Below are positions 1 through 9,202 of a stretch of DNA of 64,000 nt, one piece after another. The notes below the pieces were generated by a model that saw only the letters and a list, made by a program, of their open reading frames with translations, did not search any database and was not told the origin of the DNA. Within the stretch, counting starts at the first letter, position 1, and each line of letters opens with the position of its first letter. A program made the translations under genes and the position numbers. This stretch comes from Brachyspira innocens ATCC 29796 (GTDB taxonomy: Bacteria; Spirochaetota; Brachyspiria; Brachyspirales; Brachyspiraceae), in assembly GCF_000384655.1 (NCBI RefSeq), contig NZ_ARQI01000129.1, forward strand, positions 1-64,000, read 5' to 3'.

Positions 1-80
1 TATTTATTGAAAATTATTTTAATGTTAATTTTAGATTAAGATAATACATGATGTAATAAATAAACCAAATATTATTTATA

Positions 81-1046
81 TTATAAATTTTCTATTTCTT
101 CTATACTCAATCCTGTATTATCACTTATAAACTTTATATCTAAACCAGACTTTTTTAAATTTTTAGCTATTGTTATTTTATTTTTTTCAATACCTTTTTC
201 AATACCTTTTTCAATACCTTTTTCAATACCTTTTTCAATACCTTTTTCAATACCTTCTTTAATACCTTCTTCTTTAGCTTTTTTCATATCTAATTCTATG
301 CTTTTATTAAAAAAGTAAGTATCTACTTCTCTTTTTTTATATTTATCCATTACTGGACTATCATTAACAAATGTACGGCATTTTTTTTCTACTTCTTCAA
401 ATATAGTATTTTCTTTCATCAAGACAGACATGTCTTCCCCCTTAAAAAATTTTATCCAAGAAATGAATTCTCTATGTATATTATCTAAACTTTCTATTGC
501 AGAAATATTTTTTAAATTGAATTTAGGAAGCTCTAGGAAATGTAATTGACAATGATCGGTCAGAATTTTATTGTTATTTAACTCTTTTAATACGTAACAG
601 CTATGAATTTTATCTTCATCTGTAAGTATAAAGTTTGTAATATTAATGCTTACAGTTGGTTTTAATTCATCATAAAAAGAACCTCTATTTAAACTAGAAC
701 TATAATTATAAGCCCAATAGTATAAAGCCCTTTTTATAAAATCTTCATTTCCTCTCGATTGTATTTCTATTAAAACGGTTATACCTGTTTCTGTAGTTGC
801 TTTTATATCAACTATAGACTCTTTCTCATCATAGTTTTCAGCAATATTGAATGGATTAAGTATTTCTATTTTCTTAAAAGTTTCAAAGTTTAAATCTTTA
901 AATACAGCATTAATAAAGTTTAAAGCTATATTTTCATTTCCAACATGAGAGAATAAATAGCGTATAAAATAGTCATTAATTCTATTTAAATTATCAACTG
1001 TAACAGGCTCATTTAATATTTGTTTTAATTTATCTAAATATTTCAT
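81..1046 (-). CDS. Rpn family PD-(D/E)XK nuclease / putative transposase
   Basis: The 321-residue protein matches the Rpn family (recombination-promoting nuclease, PD-(D/E)XK, often annotated as a transposase-like protein). The N-terminal half carries the family pattern: NDYFIRYLFSHVGNE near residue 24, IVDIKATTETGITVLIEIQ near 78-96 (Asp and the E-x-Q core of the nuclease fold) and YYWAYNYSSSL near 109. The C-terminal tail is a run of G-I-E-K units followed by a short helix ending in LSIEEIENL, which in this family mediates assembly. A paralogue lies at 56774-57700. The promoter is unusually close (see 1053-1081) and no Shine-Dalgarno sequence precedes the ATG. The nuclease assignment comes from the family; cellular role (DNA recombination or phage defence) is not shown by the sequence. 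Confidence 0.85.
   Translation of the reverse strand: MKYLDKLKQILNEPVTVDNLNRINDYFIRYLFSHVGNENIALNFINAVFKDLNFETFKKIEILNPFNIAENYDEKESIVDIKATTETGITVLIEIQSRGNEDFIKRALYYWAYNYSSSLNRGSFYDELKPTVSINITNFILTDEDKIHSCYVLKELNNNKILTDHCQLHFLELPKFNLKNISAIESLDNIHREFISWIKFFKGEDMSVLMKENTIFEEVEKKCRTFVNDSPVMDKYKKREVDTYFFNKSIELDMKKAKEEGIKEGIEKGIEKGIEKGIEKGIEKGIEKNKITIAKNLKKSGLDIKFISDNTGLSIEEIENL
181..252 (-). repeat. 12-bp tandem repeat inside the Rpn gene
   Basis: Five exact copies of the 12-mer cctttttcaata run from 193 to 252, preceded by one copy with two changes (181-192) and followed by a degenerate copy (253-264). Each unit encodes four residues (G-I-E-K on the minus strand), so gain or loss of units keeps the frame and only changes tail length. 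Confidence 0.9.
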
Positions 1047-1052
1047 AATTTT

Positions 1053-1081
1053 ATTATACTAACATTAATAATAAATGTAAA
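1053..1081 (-). promoter_or_regulatory. Promoter of first Rpn gene, leaderless-type
   Basis: On the minus strand TTTACA (1076-1081), a 17-base spacer and a perfect TATAAT (1053-1058). Only six bases (aaaatt) separate the -10 box from the ATG at 1046, so initiation at the usual distance would fall on or next to the start codon. The same arrangement precedes the second Rpn gene. Confidence 0.7.
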
Positions 1082-1217
1082 GTAGTATAATTTTATAAAA
1101 TATAATAACAAAATATCAGAATTATTTCGTAATTAACTTTTTTATCTTGATAGTATTAAAAAACACTAATTTATACAAAATATAATATACAAATTTTCAA
1201 TAACATTTATAATTTAA

Positions 1218-1715
1218 TCATTTATTATTAATAAATTTTATATAAATCGATGAAAGATTAGTCAAGTCAGCATCATCTTCTGCTTTTGAAGAGAGAATAT
1301 AATAAATATCATCTATTCTCCATAAAGTAAACTTCTCACCATTTGAAGAAATATTATATTCAACATTGATATCATCTTCTATAAAATTTTTTCCGCTATT
1401 TTTATAATCGCCGTAAAATGATAATAGATTATTAGAGTTTTTAGAAGCTCTGTATATATATGAATTATTCATATAATCAAAATCAATCTCTGCAATGTCT
1501 TTATTGATTATAAAATATTTTGCATTTAAACTATCTTCAGGAGCTGAAATTTTTATGCCCAAAGGAATAAATGAATTAGGAGAATCCATCTGCACATAAT
1601 CTAAAACATTTTCCGATATATTATCATTATTTCGTGTTTTTTTATTTTCATCATTTGAACATGAAACAGCAAATAAAAAAGCACAAGTGATTAAACTGAT
1701 AAATATTCTTGTCAT
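1218..1715 (-). CDS. Small hypothetical lipoprotein
   Basis: The 165-residue product begins with a lipoprotein signal peptide: MTR, a hydrophobic run FISLITCAFLFAVSC and a lipobox-like A-V-S-C with the acceptor Cys at about residue 19, followed by a charged, Asn-rich linker. The rest is mixed beta-type sequence with no motif I recognise. An AAAGG-like Shine-Dalgarno precedes the ATG. The gene begins 13 bases after the end of the HD-domain gene on the same strand, so the two are probably co-transcribed. Location is inferred to be membrane-anchored; function is unknown. Confidence 0.6.
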   Translation of the reverse strand: MTRIFISLITCAFLFAVSCSNDENKKTRNNDNISENVLDYVQMDSPNSFIPLGIKISAPEDSLNAKYFIINKDIAEIDFDYMNNSYIYRASKNSNNLLSFYGDYKNSGKNFIEDDINVEYNISSNGEKFTLWRIDDIYYILSSKAEDDADLTNLSSIYIKFINNK

Positions 1716-1728
1716 ATATTATAAGCCT

Positions 1729-3128
1729 TTAATCAAAAGTTTTCATTTCTAGCAGATATTTTTTGAATATAGTAAATAATATATAATCAATTTTTACTTC
1801 ATCTTTCAAAAAATTATCATACATATAATTTAAAATATCATCATCTGTATCAATTTCATTAAAACATATATCTCTTTTATATTTTAGAAAATCATATAAA
1901 TCTAATATCTCTAAAATCTTTACTGGATAATACACAGAAGATGTAAAATTAAGTATATCTTTAGAATCAAAAGTAATTAAATACTGATATTCAAAATTTG
2001 GTCTTTTCGCTCTCATAGCATCGCATAATGTGATTGCAAAGCCGTAACCATATCCGTAATATTCATGATGAAGCCCTACTGCTAAATTAACGTCCTGATT
2101 ATTTGATATAGAATATTTAAGATAGTTATAAGACTTAATAGCATGAGAGTAAAGTTCATTATTACTATTTTCTACAGGTAAATAATTAATAATTTCAGTT
2201 AATGTAATATCATGAAGAAGTGCCGCAATAGCCATATTAACAATTTCAATATAATCAAACTGTCTTATACCAAATTTAAAAATATTATCTAATTTACTTG
2301 TATCTTTAATAAATCTATTTTTTTAGATATTTTATCATAATACGGCATATACTCATTTTTCCATTTAGCCCTTATTTTTGAAAGTATACCCATATTAATA
2401 TTCTTATTATAAAATATCATATATTCTATTATATTTATGAATAGTCTGTTGCTGTGATCTATTATATTATATCCTGTAAATCCTATAGTATTTGTAAACA
2501 TATCGTTTTTTTCATATGGTTTATTAAGAAGTACAAAAACACTTTCTGCTACACTTCTTAAAAGCTCTTCATAATTTATATTAAAATTATTAGAATCAAA
2601 TAATTCATTATCAGATATATTTCCGATAACATTTATTCTCTGCATTAATCCCAATTTTATTAATATCTCTCCTACTATTTCAGCAGCTTTACAAGTAAAT
2701 TTATCTCTATTTTCTTCTATCTCCAATTCCAATATAAGATTTTTAATATTCTCTATTCTCTTAAAATAATTCATAGACAATATATCTTCAAGCATTTTCT
2801 CTTGGGTCTTTCTTACACTTTCTATAGGGTCTTTACAGCTTGTGAAAATAGAATAAAAATAGTCTTTACTATTTAAAGAATTAGGATCTATAAAGAACTC
2901 TATCATTTCTAAATATGATTTATATATATAATATTCCGATTTATTAAATAAAATATTATTCTTGCAATCTTCAGTGAATAAAAAATCAACTTTATTGTAA
3001 GGCACTGCATTTACAATACCATATTCATTTTTAGAAATAATTTCTATTTTATCTTTTTGTATTAAATCCTTATAGTCTTTGAGCTTATCTAATGATATCA
3101 AAGCATAATTATCTAAATTTATTTCCAT
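1729..3128 (-). pseudogene. HD-domain protein split by a frameshift in a T7/A7 tract
   Basis: Two adjacent minus-strand reading frames (2289-3128, 279 residues; 1729-2235, 168 residues) look like one gene of about 460 residues. The first frame ends soon after an HD-type start (IIDHSNRLFINIIEYMIF). The second frame contains IVNMAIAALLHDITL, the H-D pair typical of HD hydrolases, and GLHHEYYGYGYGFAI, which resembles a degraded HD-GYP block. The second frame is open well upstream of its ATG, through DNIFKFGIRQFDYIEIVN, to a run of seven A (plus-strand T7 at 2318-2324). One extra A there fuses both halves in frame. It may be a real mutation, a phase-variable or slippage site, or an assembly undercall. 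Substrate is unknown; a cyclic-nucleotide or nucleotide phosphohydrolase role would be family-level guesswork. Confidence 0.7.
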
Positions 3129-3158
3129 ATAGTTACCCGCTTAAAATAACATAATAAT

Positions 3159-3184
3159 TTGTTATTATATATATATAATAACAA
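3159..3184. promoter_or_regulatory. 26-bp perfect palindrome, operator candidate
   Basis: The half-site TTGTTATTATATA is followed at once by its exact reverse complement. It lies in the 150-base divergent gap between the HD gene and the YheO-type regulator gene, where a local regulator could bind. The core is alternating TA, so some of the symmetry is low-complexity. Confidence 0.45.
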
Positions 3185-3278
3185 TAAAACAAACATTTTA
3201 TTAAAAAAATTTGTAAAAAGAAAAAAAATTATTATATTATTAAATAAGCAGTATATTATGAAGGAGATAAATATATAA

Positions 3279-3949
3279 ATGGATAAATACAGATATACTC
3301 AAGAGGATTTTGCTATACTTGATTCTTATAGAACTATATCTCAATCTCTCGGAAACTACTTAGGTGAAAATGCAGAATTAATATTATACTCCTTTGAAGA
3401 TAAACAGCATTCAATAATACATATTGTTAATGGTCATTTATCAAATAAAAAATAGGCGATTATTTGTCGGAAAGAGATAAAAGCGTACTGAATGAACTTT
3501 TAGATAAAAATAATGATTATAAAAATAATTTTGTAGAAAATGTAACTGGTGAATGCTCAAAAATAAATTATACTTTAATAAAAAATTCTAATAAAATTCC
3601 AATAGGACTTATGATGATAAATTGGAATTATGACATTTCTTTGATTAATACTCTAAAAATATTTATTCCAGAACACTCTGCTAACAATACCGAAATAAAA
3701 GAAAATAAAAACAGTAAATCTGAGGAGATAATTTTAGATGCTATAAAGAAAGTTATTACTGGAATAGACAAAGATGAAGTGGGGCCATCTGTTTATAACA
3801 AAACAATTATAAGAAAATTATTTAATCAAGGAATCTTTGAGTTTAAAGAATCAGTTCAGATAGTAGCAAATTATTTAAATATATCTCACCATACAGTATA
3901 TCTGCACCTTAGAAGTATTAAAAAAATAAAAAAAATCGATAATAAATAA
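3279..3949 (+). pseudogene. YheO/DauR-type PAS-HTH regulator split by a frameshift
   Basis: A 58-codon frame starts at ATG 3279 after AAGGAG (3261-3266) and ends at TAG 3453-3455; a second frame runs from about 3456 to 3949. Together they read as one YheO-type regulator: the first part ends IIHIVNGHLSNKK, matching the family's N-G-H-[IL]-S block, and the second continues IGDYLSERDKSVLNELLD, then ends with an HTH-like VANYLNISHHTVYLHLRSI. The break is at an A6 tract (3447-3452); one more A gives a continuous protein of about 223 residues. Without it, only a fragment starting at TTG 3464 could be made, lacking the front of the PAS-like domain. An intact paralogue of the same family is at 41696-42349. 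Confidence 0.75.
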
Positions 3950-3993
3950 AATATAATTGACTATAATTAAAATTTATTATAATTCAACACTAA

Positions 3994-4923
3994 TCAATTA
4001 TTAGAATGAGGGTGAAATTTATTATATACTTCAAATAATCTTGAATTAGTAACATGAGTATATCTTTGAGTAGTTGCTATAGTTTCATGACCTAATAACT
4101 CCTGAACACCTCTAATTTCAGCGTCATTATTAAGAAGATGAGTTGCAAAAGTATGCCTTAATGTATGAGGAGAAAAATCCATAGATATATTTGCATTTCT
4201 GATTAGGCGTTTCATAGATGTTCTTATACTTCTGTCGCTTATTGGTTTTCCAAATCTATTTATAAATAAATAGTCATTATTTTGAGAATACTCTTTTTGT
4301 ATCATTCTTCTTTTTTCCATATAGATATCCCAATTTTCATAAACTATAGGAAGAACAGGAATATCTCTTACTTTAGAACCTTTTCCGCATATTCTCAATG
4401 TCTTATCACCTTTTTTTATCATGCTAAGTCTTAAAGAAGCTAGTTCTGAAACCCTTAAACCAATAGCATACATAAATAAAGCCATCATTTTATCCCTTAA
4501 AAGAGTAAAATCTCCGTCATCATCTATAGCTAATATTCTGTCTATATCCTCTAATGATAAAAACTTAGCTATATGCTCCTCTCTTTTAGGGCTTTTCATA
4601 TCAACTATTCTAGTTTTATCAGACAATCCGTTTCTTATTAAATATTTATAAAATTTCTTTATAGAAGAGAGATGTCTTGACATAGTGGAATTAGTTAAAG
4701 ATTTAGACTTTAAAAAAGTTAAATAATCTCTTACACTATAATGATCAGCATTATCTAGTAAAATATTTTTACTTTCCAAAAAATTAAAATATTCTTTTAA
4801 ATCTTTATTATAACTATTAATAGTATGAGCAGCAAAATTTAATGTCTGTAAATAGTCACTGAACTCATCAAGCAAAACATATACTTTTTCATCTTTAAAA
4901 ACGTAATCGGTATGCATATTCAT
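3994..4923 (-). CDS. xerC: Tyrosine recombinase, XerC/XerD type
   Basis: The 309 residues fit a Xer recombinase. The N-terminal SAM-like core-binding domain spans about 10-100. The catalytic domain shows the full R-K-H-R-H-Y set: R in IGLRVSELASL, K in GKGSKVRDIPV, H and R in SPHTLRHTFATHLL, H in LLGHETIATTQ and the nucleophile Y in QRYTHV near residue 290. Xer proteins resolve chromosome dimers at dif; such proteins also act in mobile elements. No dif-like site or integration module is visible here, and the length and motifs are those of a housekeeping Xer. Whether it is XerC or XerD, or a single Xer as in some lineages, cannot be told from sequence alone. Confidence 0.85.
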   Translation of the reverse strand: MNMHTDYVFKDEKVYVLLDEFSDYLQTLNFAAHTINSYNKDLKEYFNFLESKNILLDNADHYSVRDYLTFLKSKSLTNSTMSRHLSSIKKFYKYLIRNGLSDKTRIVDMKSPKREEHIAKFLSLEDIDRILAIDDDGDFTLLRDKMMALFMYAIGLRVSELASLRLSMIKKGDKTLRICGKGSKVRDIPVLPIVYENWDIYMEKRRMIQKEYSQNNDYLFINRFGKPISDRSIRTSMKRLIRNANISMDFSPHTLRHTFATHLLNNDAEIRGVQELLGHETIATTQRYTHVTNSRLFEVYNKFHPHSNN

Positions 4924-5096
4924 AATAAAGCCTCATTTTTTAGTAAAAATATATTAGTTTGAAATGTTGTTAACTGTTATTCTATTATCGAATAGTTCAA
5001 ATCATAAATTTATGAAGTATGTTAACTTGATAATATTTTTTTATTTTTATTATGTAAAAAAAGTATATATTTTATATAAAAAATTAAGCAATATAA

Positions 5097-5125
5097 TTGA
5101 TTTTAGTTAGTTAGTTTACTATACT
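5097..5125 (+). promoter_or_regulatory. Promoter of the Asp-box protein gene
   Basis: TTGATT (5097-5102), a 17-base spacer and TATACT (5120-5125), 38 bases before the ATG at 5164, with an AAGGTG-type ribosome site between. Confidence 0.55.
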
Positions 5126-5163
5126 AATTTATATATAAATAAATAATATAAGGTGATTTAATA

Positions 5164-6252
5164 ATGAGAGATTTAGAAAAAAAGCTAATGGAGTTTTCTC
5201 TAAAACTAATAGACGAAAAAAAGGCTAAAATCATAGTGCCAGTAACACCAGAAACAGGATATTGGTTCGGCGGCGGTAATATGATAGAAGATAAAGACGG
5301 CAATTTATATATATCAGGAAGATATAGAAACTCTGGGGATTCCAGAACAGGACTTGATTTAGGAGATAGAGGTGCCGAATTAGCGATATTTAAATCTTCT
5401 GATAAAGGAAATACTTGGACAAAAATTAAAAGCATATTAAAAAAAGAGCTTCCTAGAGGTGTTTTATCTATTGAGGGAACCGCTTTAAGATTTAACAAAG
5501 ACAATGAAGTTGAGCTTTATATATCATCAGAAAAATCAGAAAATAAATATCCAGATCATCTTAAAGATTTTTTAAAACCTGGTACAGGTGTATGGGATAT
5601 TGACGTAATAGTATCTGATAAAATAGAAAATTTAAGTGCTTCCAATGTAAAAGAACTTATAAAAGGCGAAGATTCAAGATTTATACACCTAAAAGATCCT
5701 TTTATTTATGACAGCTATAATGGTGAAAAATATTTATTATTCTGCACACACCCTTATAATTGGACTAGCTCTAATACTGGATATATGATAAGAAGAGGAG
5801 AAAACCTTAATTTTGAAGCACCTGTATTTTATTTCTTTGAAAAAGGACATACTTGGGACATCGCTATGACAAGAGGAACTTGTATTATTGATATGCCTCA
5901 GGTCGGAATATTAAAAAACAAAAGAATAAGTCTATTTTTCTATGACGGAGGGGAATGCGTAAGAAATTTAGATGAACATGAAAAAGCTGTAAAAAGACCT
6001 AGAGGATATTCATGCGAAGAACTTGGAGGAGTAGCATATATAGAAAATGGTTCATTTGCCCATATAGAAAGAATAAGCAAAGAACTTCCTTTATTTGTAA
6101 GCCCATATGGTACAGGCTGCTCAAGGTATGTTGATGTGCTTAGAACAAAAGACGGAATGTACGCTACTTGGCAGCAATCGCAGGATAATAAATCTCAGCC
6201 TTTGGTAATGAATTTTTTGAGTAATGCTGAAATAGAAGACATTTTAAAATAA
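5164..6252 (+). CDS. Asp-box (sialidase-like beta-propeller) protein
   Basis: The 362-residue protein has no signal peptide and no membrane segment. SSDKGNTWTKI near residues 79-89 is a clear Asp box (S-x-D-x-G-x-T-W), the beta-turn motif of sialidases and other propeller hydrolases. YWFGGGNMIEDKDGNLYISGRYR near 36 and HLKDPFIYDSYNGEKYLLFCTHPYNW near 178 read like propeller blades with a D-P motif as seen in GH43/GH32-type glycosidases. The arrangement suggests a cytoplasmic carbohydrate-active or lyase-type enzyme, but I cannot identify a substrate. It sits just upstream of an ABC importer and a ROK regulator, so a shared substrate is likely by context. Confidence 0.5.
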   Translation: MRDLEKKLMEFSLKLIDEKKAKIIVPVTPETGYWFGGGNMIEDKDGNLYISGRYRNSGDSRTGLDLGDRGAELAIFKSSDKGNTWTKIKSILKKELPRGVLSIEGTALRFNKDNEVELYISSEKSENKYPDHLKDFLKPGTGVWDIDVIVSDKIENLSASNVKELIKGEDSRFIHLKDPFIYDSYNGEKYLLFCTHPYNWTSSNTGYMIRRGENLNFEAPVFYFFEKGHTWDIAMTRGTCIIDMPQVGILKNKRISLFFYDGGECVRNLDEHEKAVKRPRGYSCEELGGVAYIENGSFAHIERISKELPLFVSPYGTGCSRYVDVLRTKDGMYATWQQSQDNKSQPLVMNFLSNAEIEDILK

Positions 6253-6277
6253 GTTTTTGAAAAAAGTTTTATTAACA

Positions 6278-6318
6278 ATATTAGGTTGATGATTAAAAAT
6301 TAATTATCAGCCTAATAT
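6278..6318 (+). terminator. Strong 18-bp hairpin between Asp-box gene and ABC operon
   Basis: Arms 6278-6295 and 6301-6318 pair over 18 positions (two G-U wobbles in RNA) around a 5-base loop. There is no immediate T run; ttttt follows nine or more bases later. It may be an inefficient terminator, an mRNA-stabilising hairpin or a DNA operator. Confidence 0.4.
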
Positions 6319-6398
6319 CATAATACTTTTTAATTAAGACTATAAACAAATAATTACAGTATTAATGGATTAATAAAATTTAATCAAGAGGAAAGAAG

Positions 6399-7169
6399 AT
6401 GAACAGCAAACCTATGGGAAATAAAAAATACATATTTACTGCCCTTTCCATTATAATAGCATTATTAATATGGCAATTTGTTTCATCATCTGATGCAGGT
6501 GCGGTTATAGCAAGCCCTGCTGATGTTTTTAAATCATTCATTAAAGAAATCACTAATGGAAAATTACTGCATCATATAGCAATAAGTTTGTTTAGAGTAT
6601 TATCAGGATTTGCCTTAGCTTTTATAGTTTCTATACCTATAGCATTTTTAATGGGTTGGTATCAGCCTATACAGCTTTTAATAGAACCTATAATTCAATT
6701 TTTAAGAAATATCCCAGCATTAGCATATATACCCTTAGTTGTCGTGGCACAGGGAGTAGGTGAAAGTGCTAAGATTACTGTTATATTTATATCTACTTTT
6801 TTGGTTATGATTATCACTGTTTATCAAGGCGTAAAAGAAGTAGATTCTACTTTGATAAAAGCAGCAAGAGTACTTGGTGCTAAAGATAAAGATATATTTT
6901 TAAAAGTAGTAATACCTGCCTCTGTTCCTTATATATTAGTTGGTATGCGTTTAGGACTTGGAGCTTCGCTTACCACACTTATAGCTGCAGAACTTACTGG
7001 TTCAAATGCTGGTTTGGGTCAGATGATACAGGAAGCAAGTCTTTACTTCAGAATGGATATTGTTATGCTTGGTATAATACTTATTGGTATTACTGGATTA
7101 GTATTAAACTTAATAGTAAGTATTATAGAAAATAAATTAACAGTATGGCAGGAAAAAAAGAAAAGATAA
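6399..7169 (+). CDS. ABC transporter permease, NitT/TauT (SsuC-like) family
   Basis: The 256 residues hold about six membrane segments, beginning YIFTALSIIIALLIWQFV. The BPD_transp_1 domain includes the EAA-type loop KAARVLGAKDKDIFLKVVIPASVPYILVGMRLGLG (about 152-186), the site of contact with the ATPase. Length and order match permeases of nitrate/sulfonate/taurine/HMP-type importers. The gene starts an operon with the ATPase 26 bases downstream and a lipoprotein binding protein after that. Confidence 0.88.
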   Translation: MNSKPMGNKKYIFTALSIIIALLIWQFVSSSDAGAVIASPADVFKSFIKEITNGKLLHHIAISLFRVLSGFALAFIVSIPIAFLMGWYQPIQLLIEPIIQFLRNIPALAYIPLVVVAQGVGESAKITVIFISTFLVMIITVYQGVKEVDSTLIKAARVLGAKDKDIFLKVVIPASVPYILVGMRLGLGASLTTLIAAELTGSNAGLGQMIQEASLYFRMDIVMLGIILIGITGLVLNLIVSIIENKLTVWQEKKKR

Positions 7170-7195
7170 ATAACGTATAATTAAGAGATTATAAT

Positions 7196-7981
7196 ATGAT
7201 AAACAAAGAAGTCAAAGTAAAAATTTCTAATGTTAGTAAAATATATAAAGGCACAAACAAAGATGTTCATGCTTTGGATAATGTTAATTTAGATATTTAC
7301 AAAAATGAATTTGTATGTGTTATAGGCTCTTCAGGCTGTGGAAAAAGTACATTACTTAATATACTTGCTGGACTTGATACTCCAAATTCAGGCACTATAG
7401 AAATAGACGGAAAAGCTATAGAAGGTACAGGTGTTGACAGAGGCGTTGTATTTCAGCAGTATGCTCTATTTCCTTGGCTTACTGTTGCAAAAAATGTGGC
7501 TTTTGGTTTAGAGCTTCAGAAAAAATCAAAAGATGAAATAAATAAAATAGTAGATCATTATTTAAAAGCTGTAGGACTAATAGATTTTAAAAACTCATAC
7601 CCTAAAGAATTATCAGGCGGTATGAAACAGCGTGTAGCTATAGCAAGGGCATATGCAGTTAATCCTAATATACTTCTTATGGACGAACCATTCGGAGCTT
7701 TGGATGCACAGACAAGAGCCCAGCTTCAAACCGAATTATTAAATACTTGGGATAATGAAAAAAAAACCTGCTTCTTTATTACGCATGATGTAGATGAGGC
7801 TGTATTTTTGGCTCAAAGAGTTGTTATAATGAGTCCGCGTCCGGGCAGAATAAAAGCAATAGTTGAAGTACCTATACCCTACCCTAGAGTTCCAGAAACA
7901 AAATTATCTAAAGAGTTTAATGATATAAAAAATGAGTTGTGGCAATTAGTATATCAGGAATATTTAGAAGCAAAAAAATAA
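7196..7981 (+). CDS. ABC transporter ATPase, NitT/TauT (SsuB-like) family
   Basis: The 261 residues contain all ABC ATPase motifs: Walker A GSSGCGKST near 43-51, Q-loop FQQYALFPWL near 86, signature LSGGMKQR near 142, Walker B ILLMDEPFGALD near 161 and the H-loop FITHDVDEAVFLA near 195. The Q-loop/LFPWLTV stretch and the MSPRPGRI segment are typical of nitrate/sulfonate/taurine importers. It powers the permease encoded just upstream. Confidence 0.92.
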   Translation: MINKEVKVKISNVSKIYKGTNKDVHALDNVNLDIYKNEFVCVIGSSGCGKSTLLNILAGLDTPNSGTIEIDGKAIEGTGVDRGVVFQQYALFPWLTVAKNVAFGLELQKKSKDEINKIVDHYLKAVGLIDFKNSYPKELSGGMKQRVAIARAYAVNPNILLMDEPFGALDAQTRAQLQTELLNTWDNEKKTCFFITHDVDEAVFLAQRVVIMSPRPGRIKAIVEVPIPYPRVPETKLSKEFNDIKNELWQLVYQEYLEAKK

Positions 7982-8053
7982 TTCTATATAAAATAAATGC
8001 TTTTGATATTTAAATATATAATTAGTAATAAAAAACAAAAAAAAGGAGATAAT

Positions 8054-9049
8054 ATGAAAAAGATAACACTATTCATATTTATAATGGCTTTTGCAATATC
8101 TTGCGGAGGAAATAAGACTTCTTCAGAAAATTCATCATCTGCTAACAAAATAAGAGTTGCATATTTAGCAGATTTTGCTGGAACTTCAGCTGCTGCTATA
8201 GCTCAAGAAAAAGGTTTTTTTAAAGAAGAAAATTTAGACGTAGAATTAGTAAAATTTTTAAACGGTCCTTCTGAAATTGCCGCTATGCTTTCTAAAGATA
8301 TACAATTTGCATACATTGGACATGGAGCACACTCTCTTGCTATTCAAGGCAAAGTTAATGTATTAATTCCTAATGGTTTAGGAAAATCAGAACAAATTAT
8401 AGTAGGAAAATGGGCTAATGTTAATGATGTAGCTGGATTAAAAGGAAAAACTGTAGGTACTCAGCTTGGAACTTCTGGTGATATAGTACTCGATATAGCT
8501 TTGAGAAAGGCTGGAATTACAAAATCTGATGTTAATGTTGTAAATATGGATGTAAGCGGTATAGTATCTTCTATGGTTGGTAAAAAAGTTGATGCTGTAT
8601 CTGTATGGGCACCTTATACTTTTGAAATATCTAAACAGCTTGGCGACGAAGTATTTGTTATAGCATCTATTACAAACTATTTAGATGAAGCAGTATTCCC
8701 AAGCAGCTGGATAGTTACTCCAGAATATCAAAAAGATAATCCAGATATAGTTAATAGATTTACTAGAGCTATACTTAAAGCTATGGATTACAGATCTGCT
8801 AATATGGAAGACGCTATTGAAATAGTTGCCAAATTAAACGGAACTCCTATTGATTCTGTGGCATTAGAGGAAGAAACTGCTATATGGCTTACTTCTGATG
8901 ATGTAAAAAAAGCATATTCTGATGGAGAGGCAGCAAAATGGTATGAAGCTCAGCAGAAAATATTTATAAACTCTGGTGTTGTTACAGATGAAGTAGATGT
9001 TAATAATTATGTACAAATAAAATATATGAATGATAATGTACTTAAATAA
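8054..9049 (+). CDS. ABC substrate-binding lipoprotein, SsuA/THI5 (NMT1) family
   Basis: I place the start at ATG 8054 rather than the in-frame ATG at 7997, because 8054 has a strong AAAGGAG site and opens a lipoprotein signal (MKKITLFIFIMAFAISC, Cys at about 17). The 331-residue product then reads IRVAYLADFAGTSAAAIAQEKGFFKEENLDVELVKF, the classic opening of SsuA/TauA/THI5 binding proteins, with GKTVGTQLGTSGDIVLD as the hinge-side ligand loop. It is the membrane-anchored receptor of the ABC importer encoded at 6399-7981. Ligand is not evident: the family covers sulfonates, taurine, nitrate, pyrimidine precursors and others. Confidence 0.9.
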   Translation: MKKITLFIFIMAFAISCGGNKTSSENSSSANKIRVAYLADFAGTSAAAIAQEKGFFKEENLDVELVKFLNGPSEIAAMLSKDIQFAYIGHGAHSLAIQGKVNVLIPNGLGKSEQIIVGKWANVNDVAGLKGKTVGTQLGTSGDIVLDIALRKAGITKSDVNVVNMDVSGIVSSMVGKKVDAVSVWAPYTFEISKQLGDEVFVIASITNYLDEAVFPSSWIVTPEYQKDNPDIVNRFTRAILKAMDYRSANMEDAIEIVAKLNGTPIDSVALEEETAIWLTSDDVKKAYSDGEAAKWYEAQQKIFINSGVVTDEVDVNNYVQIKYMNDNVLK

Positions 9050-9114
9050 ATAAAAAATATTACTATTTAGAAATTAATTTTAATATTTTTTTTCATATTT
9101 ACATATATATTTCT

Positions 9115-9158
9115 TTGTAATTAATAAAAAATATAGTATAATATCAAATGCTGATATT
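9115..9158 (+). promoter_or_regulatory. Promoter and operator-like dyad of second binding protein
   Basis: TTGTAA (9115-9120), a 16-base spacer and a perfect TATAAT (9137-9142). An inverted repeat, aatatca - 5 bases - tgatatt (9140-9158), overlaps the -10 box and the likely start site, a normal repressor position. Confidence 0.5.
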
Positions 9159-9202
9159 ATATCGGTAAAATAATTTTTATTAGAAATAAAGGATATGTAA
9201 TT

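Noticed and set aside
181-252. CRISPR or regulatory repeat array
   Set aside because: The repeats are direct, without spacers, in frame and encode the G-I-E-K tail of the Rpn protein.
3994-4923. Integron or phage integrase with an attachment site
   Set aside because: Length and motifs are those of a housekeeping Xer protein; no direct repeats, tRNA or phage genes are nearby.
7997-8053. Upstream ATG adding 19 residues to the first binding protein
   Set aside because: The extension is basic and would spoil the lipoprotein signal. ATG 8054 has a strong AAAGGAG site at proper spacing.
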